From Ignavibacteriota bacterium (GTDB lineage: Bacteria > Bacteroidota > Ignavibacteria > Ignavibacteriales > Ignavibacteriaceae): 64,000 nucleotides of DNA. Positions 10,068-18,943 of this stretch are shown piece by piece. The notes beneath the pieces are model-generated. The model was not told the DNA's origin. It made no database searches and saw nothing but the letters and a program-made list of their open reading frames with translations. The position numbers were made by a program, and so were the translations under genes. Positions within the stretch are counted from its first letter, which is position 1, and the number at the start of each line of letters is the position of its first letter. The stretch spans positions 1 through 64,000 of the forward strand of contig CP053446.1 of NCBI GenBank assembly GCA_013285405.1, read 5' to 3'.

Positions 10068-11302
10068 ATGAACGAACGCGTGCAGCGGATCCTTCTTATC
10101 GTCGGTTTTGTGATCGTGGTCGGCGCGATGGCGTTCGGCCTGTGGTGGTTTTTCTTCCGTCCCCGGCCGGAGATTCCCGTCGTGACTCCGGGCGTGCCCA
10201 CGCCTCCCGGCGCCCTTCCCGGTACCGGCGTCGCCGTCCCTCCCGGTCCGGAGATTCCGGTCACGCCCGGCCTACCGACTCGGGTGCCGTCCCGGGGTCG
10301 TTCCGACGCTCCCGGCCGGCGTCCCATCGGTGGCGCGGACGTCCGTCATTCTCGATACGCCTACGCGCAACATTTCCATGTCCCGCACCGGAGATGTTCG
10401 TACCTATAATCCGCAAGACGGTCGGTTTTATCGCGTCAATCCCGACGGGACGACGACGCCGCTCTCGAATCAGGCATTTTTCGAAGTACAGGATGTCGCG
10501 TGGGCGCAAAATTCCGACAAGGCGATTCTGGAATACCCGGATGGGTCGAACATCTACTACGATTTTGCGACGGATCGTCAGGTAACGCTGCCGCGGCATT
10601 GGGAGCAGTTCGATTTTTCACCCCAAGACGATCGCATCGTGACCAAGAGCATCGGCAATAACGAGGACAACCGCTTCCTCGTCGTGGCAAATCCCGACGG
10701 GACGAACGCCCGTCCCGTCGAGCCGCTCGGTAACAATCATGACAAAGTACAGGTCAGCTGGTCGCCGAACAATCAAGTCATCGCGTTTTCTCATACCGGC
10801 GAGCCGTTGGGGTTCGACCGTCAGCAAATCCTGCTGCTGGGCCAGAATCGTGAAAATTTCAAAGGATTGGTCGTGGAAGGTCGCGGTTTCATCCCGCAAT
10901 GGTCGCCGAGCGGAAAAAACATCGTGTACAGCGTGTATTCTTCGGAGAATGATTACTTACCCACGGTGTGGTTCAGCGGCGCGCAGGGCGATGCGGTGAA
11001 CGCCAACCGCCGCAATCTGCAGCTGAATACCTGGGCGGACAAATGCGCGTGGCAAAGCGAAACCGTCGTGATTTGTGGCGTGCCGACGCGGCTCACGCGC
11101 GGCGCAGGATTACAGCGCGACGCGTTCCGCAGCGTCCCCGACGAGATCTACAAGATCGATTTGTCCACGGGAGCCAAAAACAAACCTCGGCGTGCCTGCC
11201 GGAAACGCCTCCGTCCAGCAGATGACTATTACTCCGGACGGATCCACGGCTCTGTTTACGGATGAAACGACCGGTCGACTGGTTCGATTCAATCTGCAAT
11301 AG
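10068..11302 (+). CDS. Membrane-anchored beta-propeller-like (PD40/TolB-type) protein, frameshifted
   Basis: The N-terminal signal anchor IVGFVIVVGAMAFGLWWFFF is followed by a proline-rich stalk (PGVPTPPGALPGTGVAVPPG). A domain of repeated WSP/TPDG blades comes next: DFSPQDDRIV, SWSPNNQVIAF, QWSPSGKNIVYSV and TITPDGSTALFTDE. These are the hallmark of PD40/WD40-like propellers, so I infer an extracytoplasmic protein-binding domain about 411 residues long including the stalk. Indels lie near 10,275-10,330 and 11,185. The next gene starts 3 bases after its stop. No enzymatic motif is visible. The genes around it suggest a part in the surface system ending with the VirB2-like protein. Confidence 0.7.
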
Positions 11303-11304
11303 CT

Positions 11305-11977
11305 ATGGACGAACATCGCCGCAAAATCCTTTGGCTCCTCGTCGGCCTGCTCGGCGTGTTGTCGGTATTGTTGATCTGGAGCGAAGTATTTACGCGTCTC
11401 AATACGTTCGAAACCGGTCGCCCGCCCGCGATCGCTCAAAAGGCGCCGCCCGCGCCAAGCGGCCGCCCTCGCGTCCGAGCGATCCCGCGCGCGGGTCTTC
11501 GATCCCGAAGCCGTGGAAATCATCGAATTCGCGGATTTCAGTTGCGTGTATTGCCGTGCGTCCGAGCCTGAACTGCGGCAAGTACTGGTCGAAAATAAGG
11601 ACTCCGTTCGGCATATCTGGCGCGATATGCCCGTCGCGAACGAGAACCCTTCAGGGATGTTGGCGGCCGTGGCCGGCCGTTGCGCCGGCGAGCAAAACAA
11701 GTTTTGGGAGATGCACGAATTGCTCATGACGTCGCGCTCACTTACGCTCGACGGTATCAAGGACATGGGGCGAGCGCTTTCGCTGAACCAGCTCGCTTTC
11801 GAAGATTGCTTGAACTCCGGCCGGCATGTTCAGTCCATTCGAGACGACGTGGCGATCGCGCAGGAATACGGATTAACCGGCGCGCCGACGTTTTTTATCG
11901 GCAAACAGGTGCTGACGGGCTACGTCACGGCCGCGGACCTGCGTTGGGCGATTTTGAAGGCGAAACTTGGCTATTGA
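11305..11977 (+). CDS. DsbA-like thioredoxin-fold oxidoreductase, membrane-anchored, frameshifted
   Basis: An N-terminal transmembrane anchor (ILWLLVGLLGVLSVLLIW) is followed by a thioredoxin-like domain of the DsbA/thioredoxin_4 type. It has the active-site CVYC inside FADFSCVYCRASEPEL and the cis-proline loop LTGAPTFFIGKQ. The substrate side faces outwards, and its likely job is to form or shuffle disulfides in exported proteins. One indel near 11,470-11,500 separates the anchor from the domain; the reconstructed length is about 224 residues. The gene begins 3 bases after the beta-propeller gene and ends 1-2 bases before a gene whose product has 16 cysteines in about 115 residues, an obvious candidate substrate. 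Confidence 0.85.
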
Positions 11978-11978
11978 T

Positions 11979-13599
11979 ATGCATTCGCAAGTCGCAAGTC
12001 GCAAGTCGCAGGGTCTGATGGTAATGATTTTTGCGTTTTGCGTCTTACAATTTGCGTTTGGCCCTCTTGTGCGGGCCGAGCCATGTCCCGCCTCCGGATG
12101 CGGAACCGGGTATTGCGCGCGCGATCCGCGCTTACCGGACGGCTCCGCCTGCTATGCAAGATGCACGTTCGGCGCGCCGGAAACGGGATGTTCGGACGGT
12201 TATCGTTGTATCAACTTCAGCGGCCAGGGTATTTGCGTGTTCAACGACTCGCCGCTGATCGAAGGCGACGCGGTCAATCCCCGATGCGATGGCGGGCGCT
12301 CTTGCCCGACGGATCGAACGTATGTATGCGCCTCCGGAGAGTGTCGGATCGCGGCGGGCCAGCCTTGCGACCGGACGAGTCAGTGTCAGGAAGATGCGGA
12401 ATGCGTCGCGACGTCCGGTGGGGGTAAGACCTGCAATCCCACGGAACGATCCGTCGTCGTCACTCCCGAAGGCGAAGTAAAATTCGAACCCATCACACCG
12501 ACGCTCGGCGTCGAAATCCCGGGTGCGAGCTTGTCTCCCGCCGCGCAAGAAGGTGGCGACGTGGTGATCCCCCTTCCTTCCGCAATACATCAATGCCATC
12601 TATCGATACGCCGTGACGATTGTCCTGATTGCCGCAATCATCATGGTGGTGTACGGCGGCTTCCGTTATCTCGTCGGCGCGAGCATCGGCGACATCCAGG
12701 CCGGAAAGAAAATCATCATCGACGCGATCGTCGGCATGTTGATCGTTCTCGGTGCGTACATGATCCTGAACACGATCAATCCCGCGCTTGTGACGTTCTC
12801 GCCGCTTCGATTGGAGATCGTCAACGAGCAGCAATTGCTCCTCACGATCGAAACTCCGACCGGAGACTGGGAGGCGGCCGAATCGGAGACGGGTCCCGCG
12901 CCGTCCGGCGGAGTCGCTGCGGAGGGCGAGGTCAATCCGTTACAACCGTCCGGTATCAGCTTCACGCCTCCGCCACCGAATCCGTACAGCACGTGTCCCG
13001 TCGTATTAAATAATGCGATCACCACGAGTCCTCGTTATCTTCCCCGCGATTCCCGCGTCGAAGAATTCCTCACGAAGGCCCCGACGGTCATCACGGCTCG
13101 TGACACGCGCGCCCGCGTCATTGCCGCTTCGCAAGCCGCGGCTGCCTGCGCAATGCATATGGGTTCTTGCGGAAACACGACGAAGACGATCAACGGTTTT
13201 GCGGGCGTCAGCGGTGCGGGACGTACGCGGCAAAGCATCGGATCTGAAAACGTGCGTTTCCTGACCCAGATCAATCAGGATTGTGTGCGGAACCATCCCG
13301 GTGATCGAAACTGTAAGCTGAATGCACGCAGACAGGCATATCAGCGTTTCAGTTCGCAGATCAGCGGCTGGCCGAACGAGTGGGCGAGGGCTTTGCAGCC
13401 GGGCGATCACATCTGGATTTACACCGCTCATAGCGGCGGCGCGGGTCAGCACGCGGCGATTTTCCTCGGCTGGGCAGGTCCGGGCCGCGCTCGCGTATTC
13501 AATGGCGCCTTTAAAAACAATGTCCGTGAAAGCACGTTCTGCATCACCACCGATTGTCGAAACCTGTACCCGATCACGCAGGTCTGGAGTCCGGACTAA
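11979..13599 (+). CDS. Exported Cys-rich protein fused to TrbC/VirB2-like pilin domain and NlpC/P60-like domain, frameshifted
   Basis: Four parts are readable. (1) A signal peptide around MVMIFAFCVLQFAFGPL. (2) A domain with 16 cysteines between about 12,080 and 12,435 (GCGTGYC, CYARC, GCSDGYRC and others). (3) After an indel near 12,578, YINAIYRYAV followed by two transmembrane helices (VTIVLIAAIIMVVYGGF; IVGMLIVLGAYMILNTINP), the TrbC/VirB2 arrangement typical of Patescibacteria. (4) A C-terminal domain with GDHIWIY and GQHAAIFLGW, resembling the histidine half of NlpC/P60 or CHAP hydrolases. A candidate nucleophile is one of the cysteines in ACAMHMGSC. The start could be ATG 11,979 or ATG 12,018; the later one gives the cleaner signal peptide. 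Domains 1-3 are well supported. The hydrolase assignment is tentative. Confidence 0.7.
11986..12060. repeat. Tandem gcaagtc units and gcgttttgcg words inside a signal-peptide coding region
   Basis: cgcaagt is repeated three times at 11,987-12,008. ttttgcgttttgcgtcttac follows at about 12,029. The second word is the reverse complement of the aaaacgcaaaacgc family seen at 4,502-4,526 and 13,977-14,006. Here it encodes the hydrophobic core FAFCVLQFAF. Confidence 0.55.
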
Positions 13600-13606
13600 C
13601 ACGCTA

Positions 13607-13635
13607 TTGGCCCGCCTCGGCGCGTTGGTTACGAT
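13607..13635 (+). promoter_or_regulatory. radA promoter, leaderless
   Basis: TTGGCC (13607-13612), a 17-base spacer, then TACGAT (13630-13635). Six bases (gcggac) separate the -10 from the radA ATG at 13642, so the predicted transcript starts at the initiation codon. Confidence 0.55.
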
Positions 13636-13641
13636 GCGGAC

Positions 13642-15087
13642 ATGAAAAAGCCCCAGCAAATATTCGAATGCTCCCATTGCGGCGCGCAGTCTTCAAAATG
13701 GGCCGGGCAATGCGCCGAATGCGGGAAGTGGGGCACGATCGCGGTAGGGGCGCAGGGTCGTGCGCCCGGGGCGAATAACCATTCGCCCCTACCAAAACCC
13801 GGAAAAACACAGGCGTTTTCAGAATTGGTTGCGAAAGAACAAACGCCGAAGACGCCGACCGGATACGACCCGCTGGATCGACTGCTTTCCGGAGGGCTTG
13901 TTTCCGGCTCCGTGACACTGCTCGGGGGCGAGCCGGGCATTGGGAAATCCACGCTGTTGGCACAAACTGCCATTGCGAAATGTAAAACGCAAAACGCAAA
14001 ATCAGTAATCTATGTCACGGGCGAAGAGTCGCCGTCGCAGGTGGCGTTGCGGTTGAAACGCCTCTCCCCTTCCCTACCGGACGGTTTGCTGTTTCTCGAT
14101 GAAACCGACGCGGCCGTGATCGCATCGACGATCGAATCGTCAAAACCCGCGCTCGTCATCGTGGATTCGGTACAAACGATACGCCACGCCGACGTTCCGG
14201 GGGAACCGGGAAATCCGACGCAGATCAAGGCCGCGAGCGCGCTCGTGACCGCTGCGGCCAAATCAAGCGGCGTGTCCGTCATTCTCGTCGGCCAAGTGAC
14301 CAAAGACGGTGATCTTGCGGGACCGCGTCTTCTTGAACACCTTGTTGATGCGGTGCTGATGATGGAAGGAGACCGTAGCCAGGCCTTTCGACTCCTTCGC
14401 GTACTCAAAAACCGATTCGGTCCGACCGACGACGTCACCTTGTTCGCGATGAAAGAATCGGGTTTGGAAGAAGTGATCGACCCGTCCGCCGCGCTTCTCG
14501 CAGACCGTCCGAAGAACGTTCCGGGCACCGTCGTGAGTTGTCTGATCGAGGGATCGCGACCGCTGCTCGTCGAAGTCCAGGCGTTGGTGACGCCAGCCGG
14601 ATATGGCACGCCGCTCCGCCGCGTCTCCGGCGTCGATCTCAACCGCACCGCGCTCCTCCTTGCCGTCATGGGCAGACGCGGTGGCGTCGGCTTCGGCGAC
14701 CAGGATGCATTCGTAAACACGATCGGCGGCATGGAGGCCAAAGACCCTTCGGTGGATCTCGCCGTGTGCCTCGCGCTCGCCTCCGCAAAAGCCGATAAGC
14801 CGCTACCTGATGATCTCGTCGCTTGGGGAGAAGTCGGACTCGCTGGCGAACTCCGTCCCGTCCCCCGTCTCGACGCTCGTCTGAAGGAAGCGGCGCGTCT
14901 CGGATTCAAGACGGCGCTTATCCCGACGCAAAAAGACGCATTCAAAACGCCGGAGGGAATGAGTGCTATTCAAGTTTCGAATTTGCGTGAGGCGATCCGC
15001 CGCTTCATCCAGACCGAGTCCCGGCAGGGACGAGTGGAGGGATCGCTTCGAGGGAATCCCTCGGCTCGTCAGACTCGCTCGGGATGA
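13642..15087 (+). CDS. radA: DNA repair protein RadA (Sms)
   Basis: Branch-migration ATPase of recombination, intact at 481 residues. The N-terminal C4 zinc finger is FECSHCGAQSSKWAGQCAEC. Walker A is GGEPGIGKSTLL and Walker B is ALVIVDSVQT. The RadA-specific motif KNRFGPTDD is present, and the Lon-like C-terminal domain contains GGMEAKDPSVDLAVCLAL and GEVGLAGELRPV. Two insertions stand out. A 51-base palindrome at 13743-13793 encodes the linker between zinc finger and ATPase, and an AT-rich repeat at 13977-14006 encodes KCKTQNAK beside a beta strand. The last 20 or so residues are also repeat-derived. It is the only unbroken larger gene in the GC-rich part. It converges on recG with 3 bases between stops. 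Confidence 0.96.
   Translation: MKKPQQIFECSHCGAQSSKWAGQCAECGKWGTIAVGAQGRAPGANNHSPLPKPGKTQAFSELVAKEQTPKTPTGYDPLDRLLSGGLVSGSVTLLGGEPGIGKSTLLAQTAIAKCKTQNAKSVIYVTGEESPSQVALRLKRLSPSLPDGLLFLDETDAAVIASTIESSKPALVIVDSVQTIRHADVPGEPGNPTQIKAASALVTAAAKSSGVSVILVGQVTKDGDLAGPRLLEHLVDAVLMMEGDRSQAFRLLRVLKNRFGPTDDVTLFAMKESGLEEVIDPSAALLADRPKNVPGTVVSCLIEGSRPLLVEVQALVTPAGYGTPLRRVSGVDLNRTALLLAVMGRRGGVGFGDQDAFVNTIGGMEAKDPSVDLAVCLALASAKADKPLPDDLVAWGEVGLAGELRPVPRLDARLKEAARLGFKTALIPTQKDAFKTPEGMSAIQVSNLREAIRRFIQTESRQGRVEGSLRGNPSARQTRSG
13743..13793. repeat. REP-like palindrome inserted in frame in radA
   Basis: The ends are ggtaggggcg (13743-13752) and its exact reverse complement cgcccctacc (13784-13793). The interior gcgcccggggcgaataacc adds further self-complementarity. 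It is 51 bases, divisible by three, and codes for part of the variable RadA linker without a stop. Confidence 0.75.
13977..14006. repeat. aaaacgcaaaacgc-type repeat inside radA
   Basis: The AT-rich words tgtaaaacgcaaaacgcaaa stand out within a GC-rich gene. The same words occur intergenically at 4502-4526 and, inverted, at 12,029-12,060. Confidence 0.6.
15018..15087. repeat. REP-like element at the radA 3' end
   Basis: cccggcaggga, gagggatcgcttcgagggaatccctc and ctcgggatgatat resemble the element at 1394-1489 (ends in gggatgaca). It encodes the RadA tail (ESRQGRVEGSLRG) and fills the gap before the convergent recG stop. Confidence 0.55.
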
Positions 15088-15090
15088 TAT

Positions 15091-17153
15091 TTATTCCAAA
15101 TGCGCCGTGACACGCAGGCGCTCGACTTCCCTTTTCAGCCACGGATGCCGCTCAAGGTCGGGATCTTCGGCAATGATCTTGGCCGCGTCCGCCTGCGCTT
15201 TGGAAATAACGTCCGTATCCGTGAGACGCGCTATTTTCAGGCCCAATTCTCCGCTTTGCTGCGTGCCATAAAGATTGCCCGTTCCGCGACGCTTCAGGTC
15301 TTCTTCCGCAAGACGGAACCCGTCGTCGACCGCTTCAAGCAGCTTGAGACGCTGGAAGGCGGCGCCGTCCGCATCCGTCATGAGGTAGCAGAAGCTTGGG
15401 AGACGCGAGCGTCCGACTCGGCCCCGGAGCTGGTGGAGTTGCGCGAGACCGAAGCGTTCCGCGCCTTCAATGGCGATGACGGTCGCGTTCGGAACGTCCA
15501 CGCCGACTTCGATCACGGTCGTGGATACAAGTACAGGCGTTTCCCCGTCGATGAGAGCTTGCATAGCCTCGTCCTTTTCTCTCGGCTTCATACGGCCGTG
15601 CAGGAGGCCGATCGCGATGCCCTCCAGCGGCCCCTTGGCGAGATGCTTCGCCTCGTCCGTCGCGCTCGCGACGCCCAGCGCGTCCGACGGGTCGATGAGT
15701 GGACACACGACGAAGACGCGCTCGCCGCGTTTCACGGCTTGGCGCATGGCCTCGTATGCCGCCTCGCGGCCCGCGCCGTGACAGACCGCCGTCCGGACGG
15801 GCACGCGGCCGGCCGGCTTATCTCGGATGACGGAAACGTCGAGATCGCCGTACATGACAAGCGCGAGCGAACGCGGAATCGGTGTGGCCGTCATGCTCAA
15901 CAGATGCGGGACGCGTCCGTCTCTGCGTGCGGAGACGACGAGCGTCTCGCGCTGGTCCACGCCAAAGCGGTGTTGCTCGTCCACGACCGCGAGCGCAAGG
16001 TCCGGCGGGAGTCGTCCGGCCTCGAGCAGCGCATGCGTCCCGACGAAAATCGCGTTCCCCTGCTCGACGGTTTCCATCAAAGAAGCTGCATCCAATCTTT
16101 GTTCATCATGTTGATAAAACAGGCGCTTGTCCGTTCGAGTGACAAGTACGAGTCGCGTGGCGTGTCCGGCAAGAATCCGTCGAAGACTTTCCGCATGCTG
16201 CTTGGCGAGAATGTCCGTCGGGGCAAGCAAAGCAGCCGACCCTCCCGCGTGCTGGACATGGGCCATCAAGAACGCGGCCACCGCCGTCTTCCCAGACCCG
16301 ACGTCGCCTTGCAGAAGGCGGCGCATCGGCTTTGTCGCCTCCATGTCTTTCAGCGCCGCCCAGACCGCGCGTTTCTGATCTCCCGTAAGGTCGAACGGCA
16401 GTTTTGCGACGAACATCTTCGCGAACGCCTCATCAAACGGGATGGATGGCGCGCCGTGTTCGTTCGCTTCGCGGCTTGTAAGTCGCAGCGCAACTTGATA
16501 CGTGAGCATCTCGCGATACCCGAGCGTCCGCCTACCCTCCTCCGCTTCCTCCGCCGACTCCGGCGCATGGACTTGGCGCAACGCGTCCACGAACGCCTTC
16601 GTCTCGTCGGCCGAGTCCAAGCCGATCGAGTCCTGCGCGAGATTCTCAAGCGCATACGCCACAAGTCGCCGATACGTTTTTGCGCCAACGTTCCGGCCAA
16701 GCCGTAGACCGGAGCGAGTTTGCCGGCGGCAAGCGTGTCTTTTTCCGTTGCTTCCCAAAGCGGATTTACCAGCGTTTTTCCATATCGAGGATCGGATTTC
16801 ACTTTGCCGGACAAGAAAATCTCGCGTCCTTCGACGAATTCGGTCAGCACCCATGGTTGATTGAAGAAATTCGTGGTGAGTCGGCCCGTTTCATCCGTAA
16901 CGGTGAGCTTGAACACTTGGAAGCGTTTACGAAAGGTATTTACTTTCGCGCACTTCTCCACCTTCACCTTAAGCGTGACGTTATCCCCCGCCAACGCCTC
17001 GCGGATACTGGTGATTTTGGAGTAGTCGTCATAGCGACGCGGGATGGTCAGAAAGAGGTCCTCGATTGTTTTGATACCTAAAGACTCCCACGCCCGGCGC
17101 ACCGACGGAGTGGCTCCTTTTACGAAAGACACGGGTTCGTTCCAGAGGAGCAT
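15091..17153 (-). CDS. recG: ATP-dependent DNA helicase RecG, one frameshift
   Basis: Superfamily 2 helicase that remodels stalled replication forks and Holliday junctions. The N-terminal wedge domain begins MLLWNEPVSFVKGATPSVRR and includes an OB fold (VTLKVKVEKCAKVNTFRKRF). The helicase core has Walker A LLQGDVGSGKTAVAA, the DExH-type box VVDEQHRFGV, and SMTATPIPRSLAL. The C-terminal RecG motifs are VDVPNATVIAIEGAERFGLA, LHQLRGRVGRS and LKRRGTGNLYG. One indel near 16,680 breaks the frame between wedge and core. The reconstructed 687 residues are typical. The stop lies 3 bases from the radA stop, so both recombination genes end in the same repeat. Confidence 0.94.
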
Positions 17154-17159
17154 GCGCTG

Positions 17160-17168
17160 ATCCTAGCA
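17160..17168 (-). promoter_or_regulatory. Extended -10 promoter for recG, leaderless
   Basis: On the minus strand TGcTAGGAT is followed after six bases (CAGCGC) by the recG ATG at 17,153. It has the same spacing as the radA promoter and the 7226 promoter. Confidence 0.45.
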
Positions 17169-17170
17169 TA

Positions 17171-17201
17171 TTTAAAAAGCCGACAGAGAGTGTCTGTCGG
17201 C
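17171..17201 (-). terminator. Rho-independent terminator of the small membrane protein gene
   Basis: On the minus strand GCCGACAG, loop ACACTCT, CTGTCGGC, then a TTTTT run. It lies 13 bases after the stop of the gene ending at 17,214 and just upstream of the recG promoter. Confidence 0.8.
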
Positions 17202-17213
17202 AGGGTCGGCCAC

Positions 17214-17531
17214 CTATGCGAACTGGAGCACGATCCATCCGAGCAAGAGGGCGATCCATGGATTCAAGAACGGAGCGAGGTCGCTCAGGAGGGAGCGCTC
17301 TTTCCCACCGTCGTTGCTGCCGGGCTTTGCCGTCAAAAGCCCGAGCACGATACTGATCCCAATCGCCTGGACGAGGTCGAGCGTGGGGAGATCGAAGGTA
17401 GGTACAACGTACCACCCCCAGAGCACGCTCAGGACGTAGCCGTTGGCTATGGACAAGTACGCGATCACGAGAAGGGCGAAGAGAGTCACGAATACGATCT
17501 TGCCCGCCTTGCTCTCTTTTTCCTCTTCCAT
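17214..17531 (-). CDS. Small membrane protein with two or three helices, unknown function
   Basis: About 105 residues from MEEEKESKAGK. Three hydrophobic stretches are visible: IVFVTLFALLVIAYLSIANG, an amphipathic one around VQAIGISIVLGLL, and LNPWIALLLGWIVLQF at the very C-terminus. The start at 17,531 is chosen because GGGAG lies eight to nine bases upstream and the sequence before it does not look like protein. A strong terminator follows. No family is recognised. The acidic, lysine-rich N-terminus would face the cytoplasm by the positive-inside rule. Confidence 0.6.
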   Translation of the reverse strand: MEEEKESKAGKIVFVTLFALLVIAYLSIANGYVLSVLWGWYVVPTFDLPTLDLVQAIGISIVLGLLTAKPGSNDGGKERSLLSDLAPFLNPWIALLLGWIVLQFA

Positions 17532-17660
17532 CCCAAACTTCTCCCGGAATTCGATTGCGGCGGCTCTCCCACCGCGGAGCCGTCGTCGATACAACGACGA
17601 TAAACGCGTATCACATTGTATTATGGACGTCAATGCGCAGAAGCTAGCCGGGCGGGCAAA

Positions 17661-17684
17661 GAAAACCGTCCTTATGGGACGGTT
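17661..17684 (-). terminator. Terminator after tRNA-Arg
   Basis: Minus-strand AACCGTCC, loop CATAA, GGACGGTT followed by TTC and TTT. It begins about eight bases after the encoded CCA of the tRNA. Confidence 0.75.
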
Positions 17685-17691
17685 ATTCTTA

Positions 17692-17768
17692 TGGTGCGCC
17701 CGTGATGATTCGAACATCAGACCTCTTCCTCCGCAGGGAAGCGCTCTATCCAGCTGAGCTACGGGCGC
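17692..17768 (-). tRNA. tRNA-Arg, anticodon GCG, CCA encoded
   Basis: A complete cloverleaf is readable: acceptor GCGCCCG/CGGGCGC, discriminator A followed by encoded CCA, D stem GCTC/GAGC, anticodon stem CTTCC/GGAAG with loop CTGCGGA, T stem TGATG/CATCA with loop TTCGAAT. The anticodon is GCG, which reads the arginine codon CGC by Watson-Crick pairing and CGU by wobble. Most bacteria read these codons with ACG (inosine) instead. Confidence 0.95.
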
Positions 17769-17780
17769 TAGGAGCGAGCG

Positions 17781-17804
17781 AAATGGAGAGCTTGCTCACC
17801 ATTT
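17781..17804. repeat. Perfect hairpin upstream of tRNA-Arg
   Basis: aaatggagagc faces gctcaccattt with a two-base loop and one mismatch. No T-run follows on either strand, so a terminator is not clear. Confidence 0.4.
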
Positions 17805-17867
17805 CCGAGCGACGACGCGCCGGTATCGAGGCCGAAGGCCGAAGATACGGGCGCTGCTCAACTCGCA

Positions 17868-18680
<813 letters not shown>

Positions 18681-18943
18681 AATTCCTTTTAATAAATTAC
18701 TCCGGTAATATGTAAATATAAGAAAATATAGGATTTATGTCTTTCCGAAATTGCCATAGATCAATAGTTAAATCATACAGAAACCCTTTTCATTGTCATC
18801 AGAATGGTTGTCGAAAATTGTCACTGATGATAGCTTTCAGTTTAATCCTAAATTTTTCCATCAAAATTCTTATTGAATTATCGGTAGTAATCATTAAATT
18901 TTATTTCAAGTCTTTGAATATTTCAAAAAATCATTATGAGTAA

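Noticed and set aside
15100..16707. Long open frame (535 codons) opposite recG on the plus strand
   Set aside because: It is antisense to a well-supported RecG sequence, and is open because of high GC content and codon bias. Its translation is Arg-rich and has no domain.
2990..17600. Horizontal transfer of a 17.9-kb GC-rich island into an Ignavibacteria chromosome
   Set aside because: The GC-rich part contains core housekeeping genes (recG, radA, clpC, murI, tRNA-Arg), no integrase or attachment site, and ends inside kdsA. An assembly chimera explains it better.
1..17768. UGA recoded as glycine, as in Gracilibacteria and Absconditabacteria
   Set aside because: Genes such as murI and the phosphoribosyltransferase end at TGA as normal stops, and broken genes are interrupted by frame changes rather than isolated TGA codons.
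18737..18943. 68-codon open frame upstream of the PIG-L gene
   Set aside because: No ribosome binding site, atypical residue use and no coherent structure. I regard 18,681-18,943 as non-coding leader DNA.
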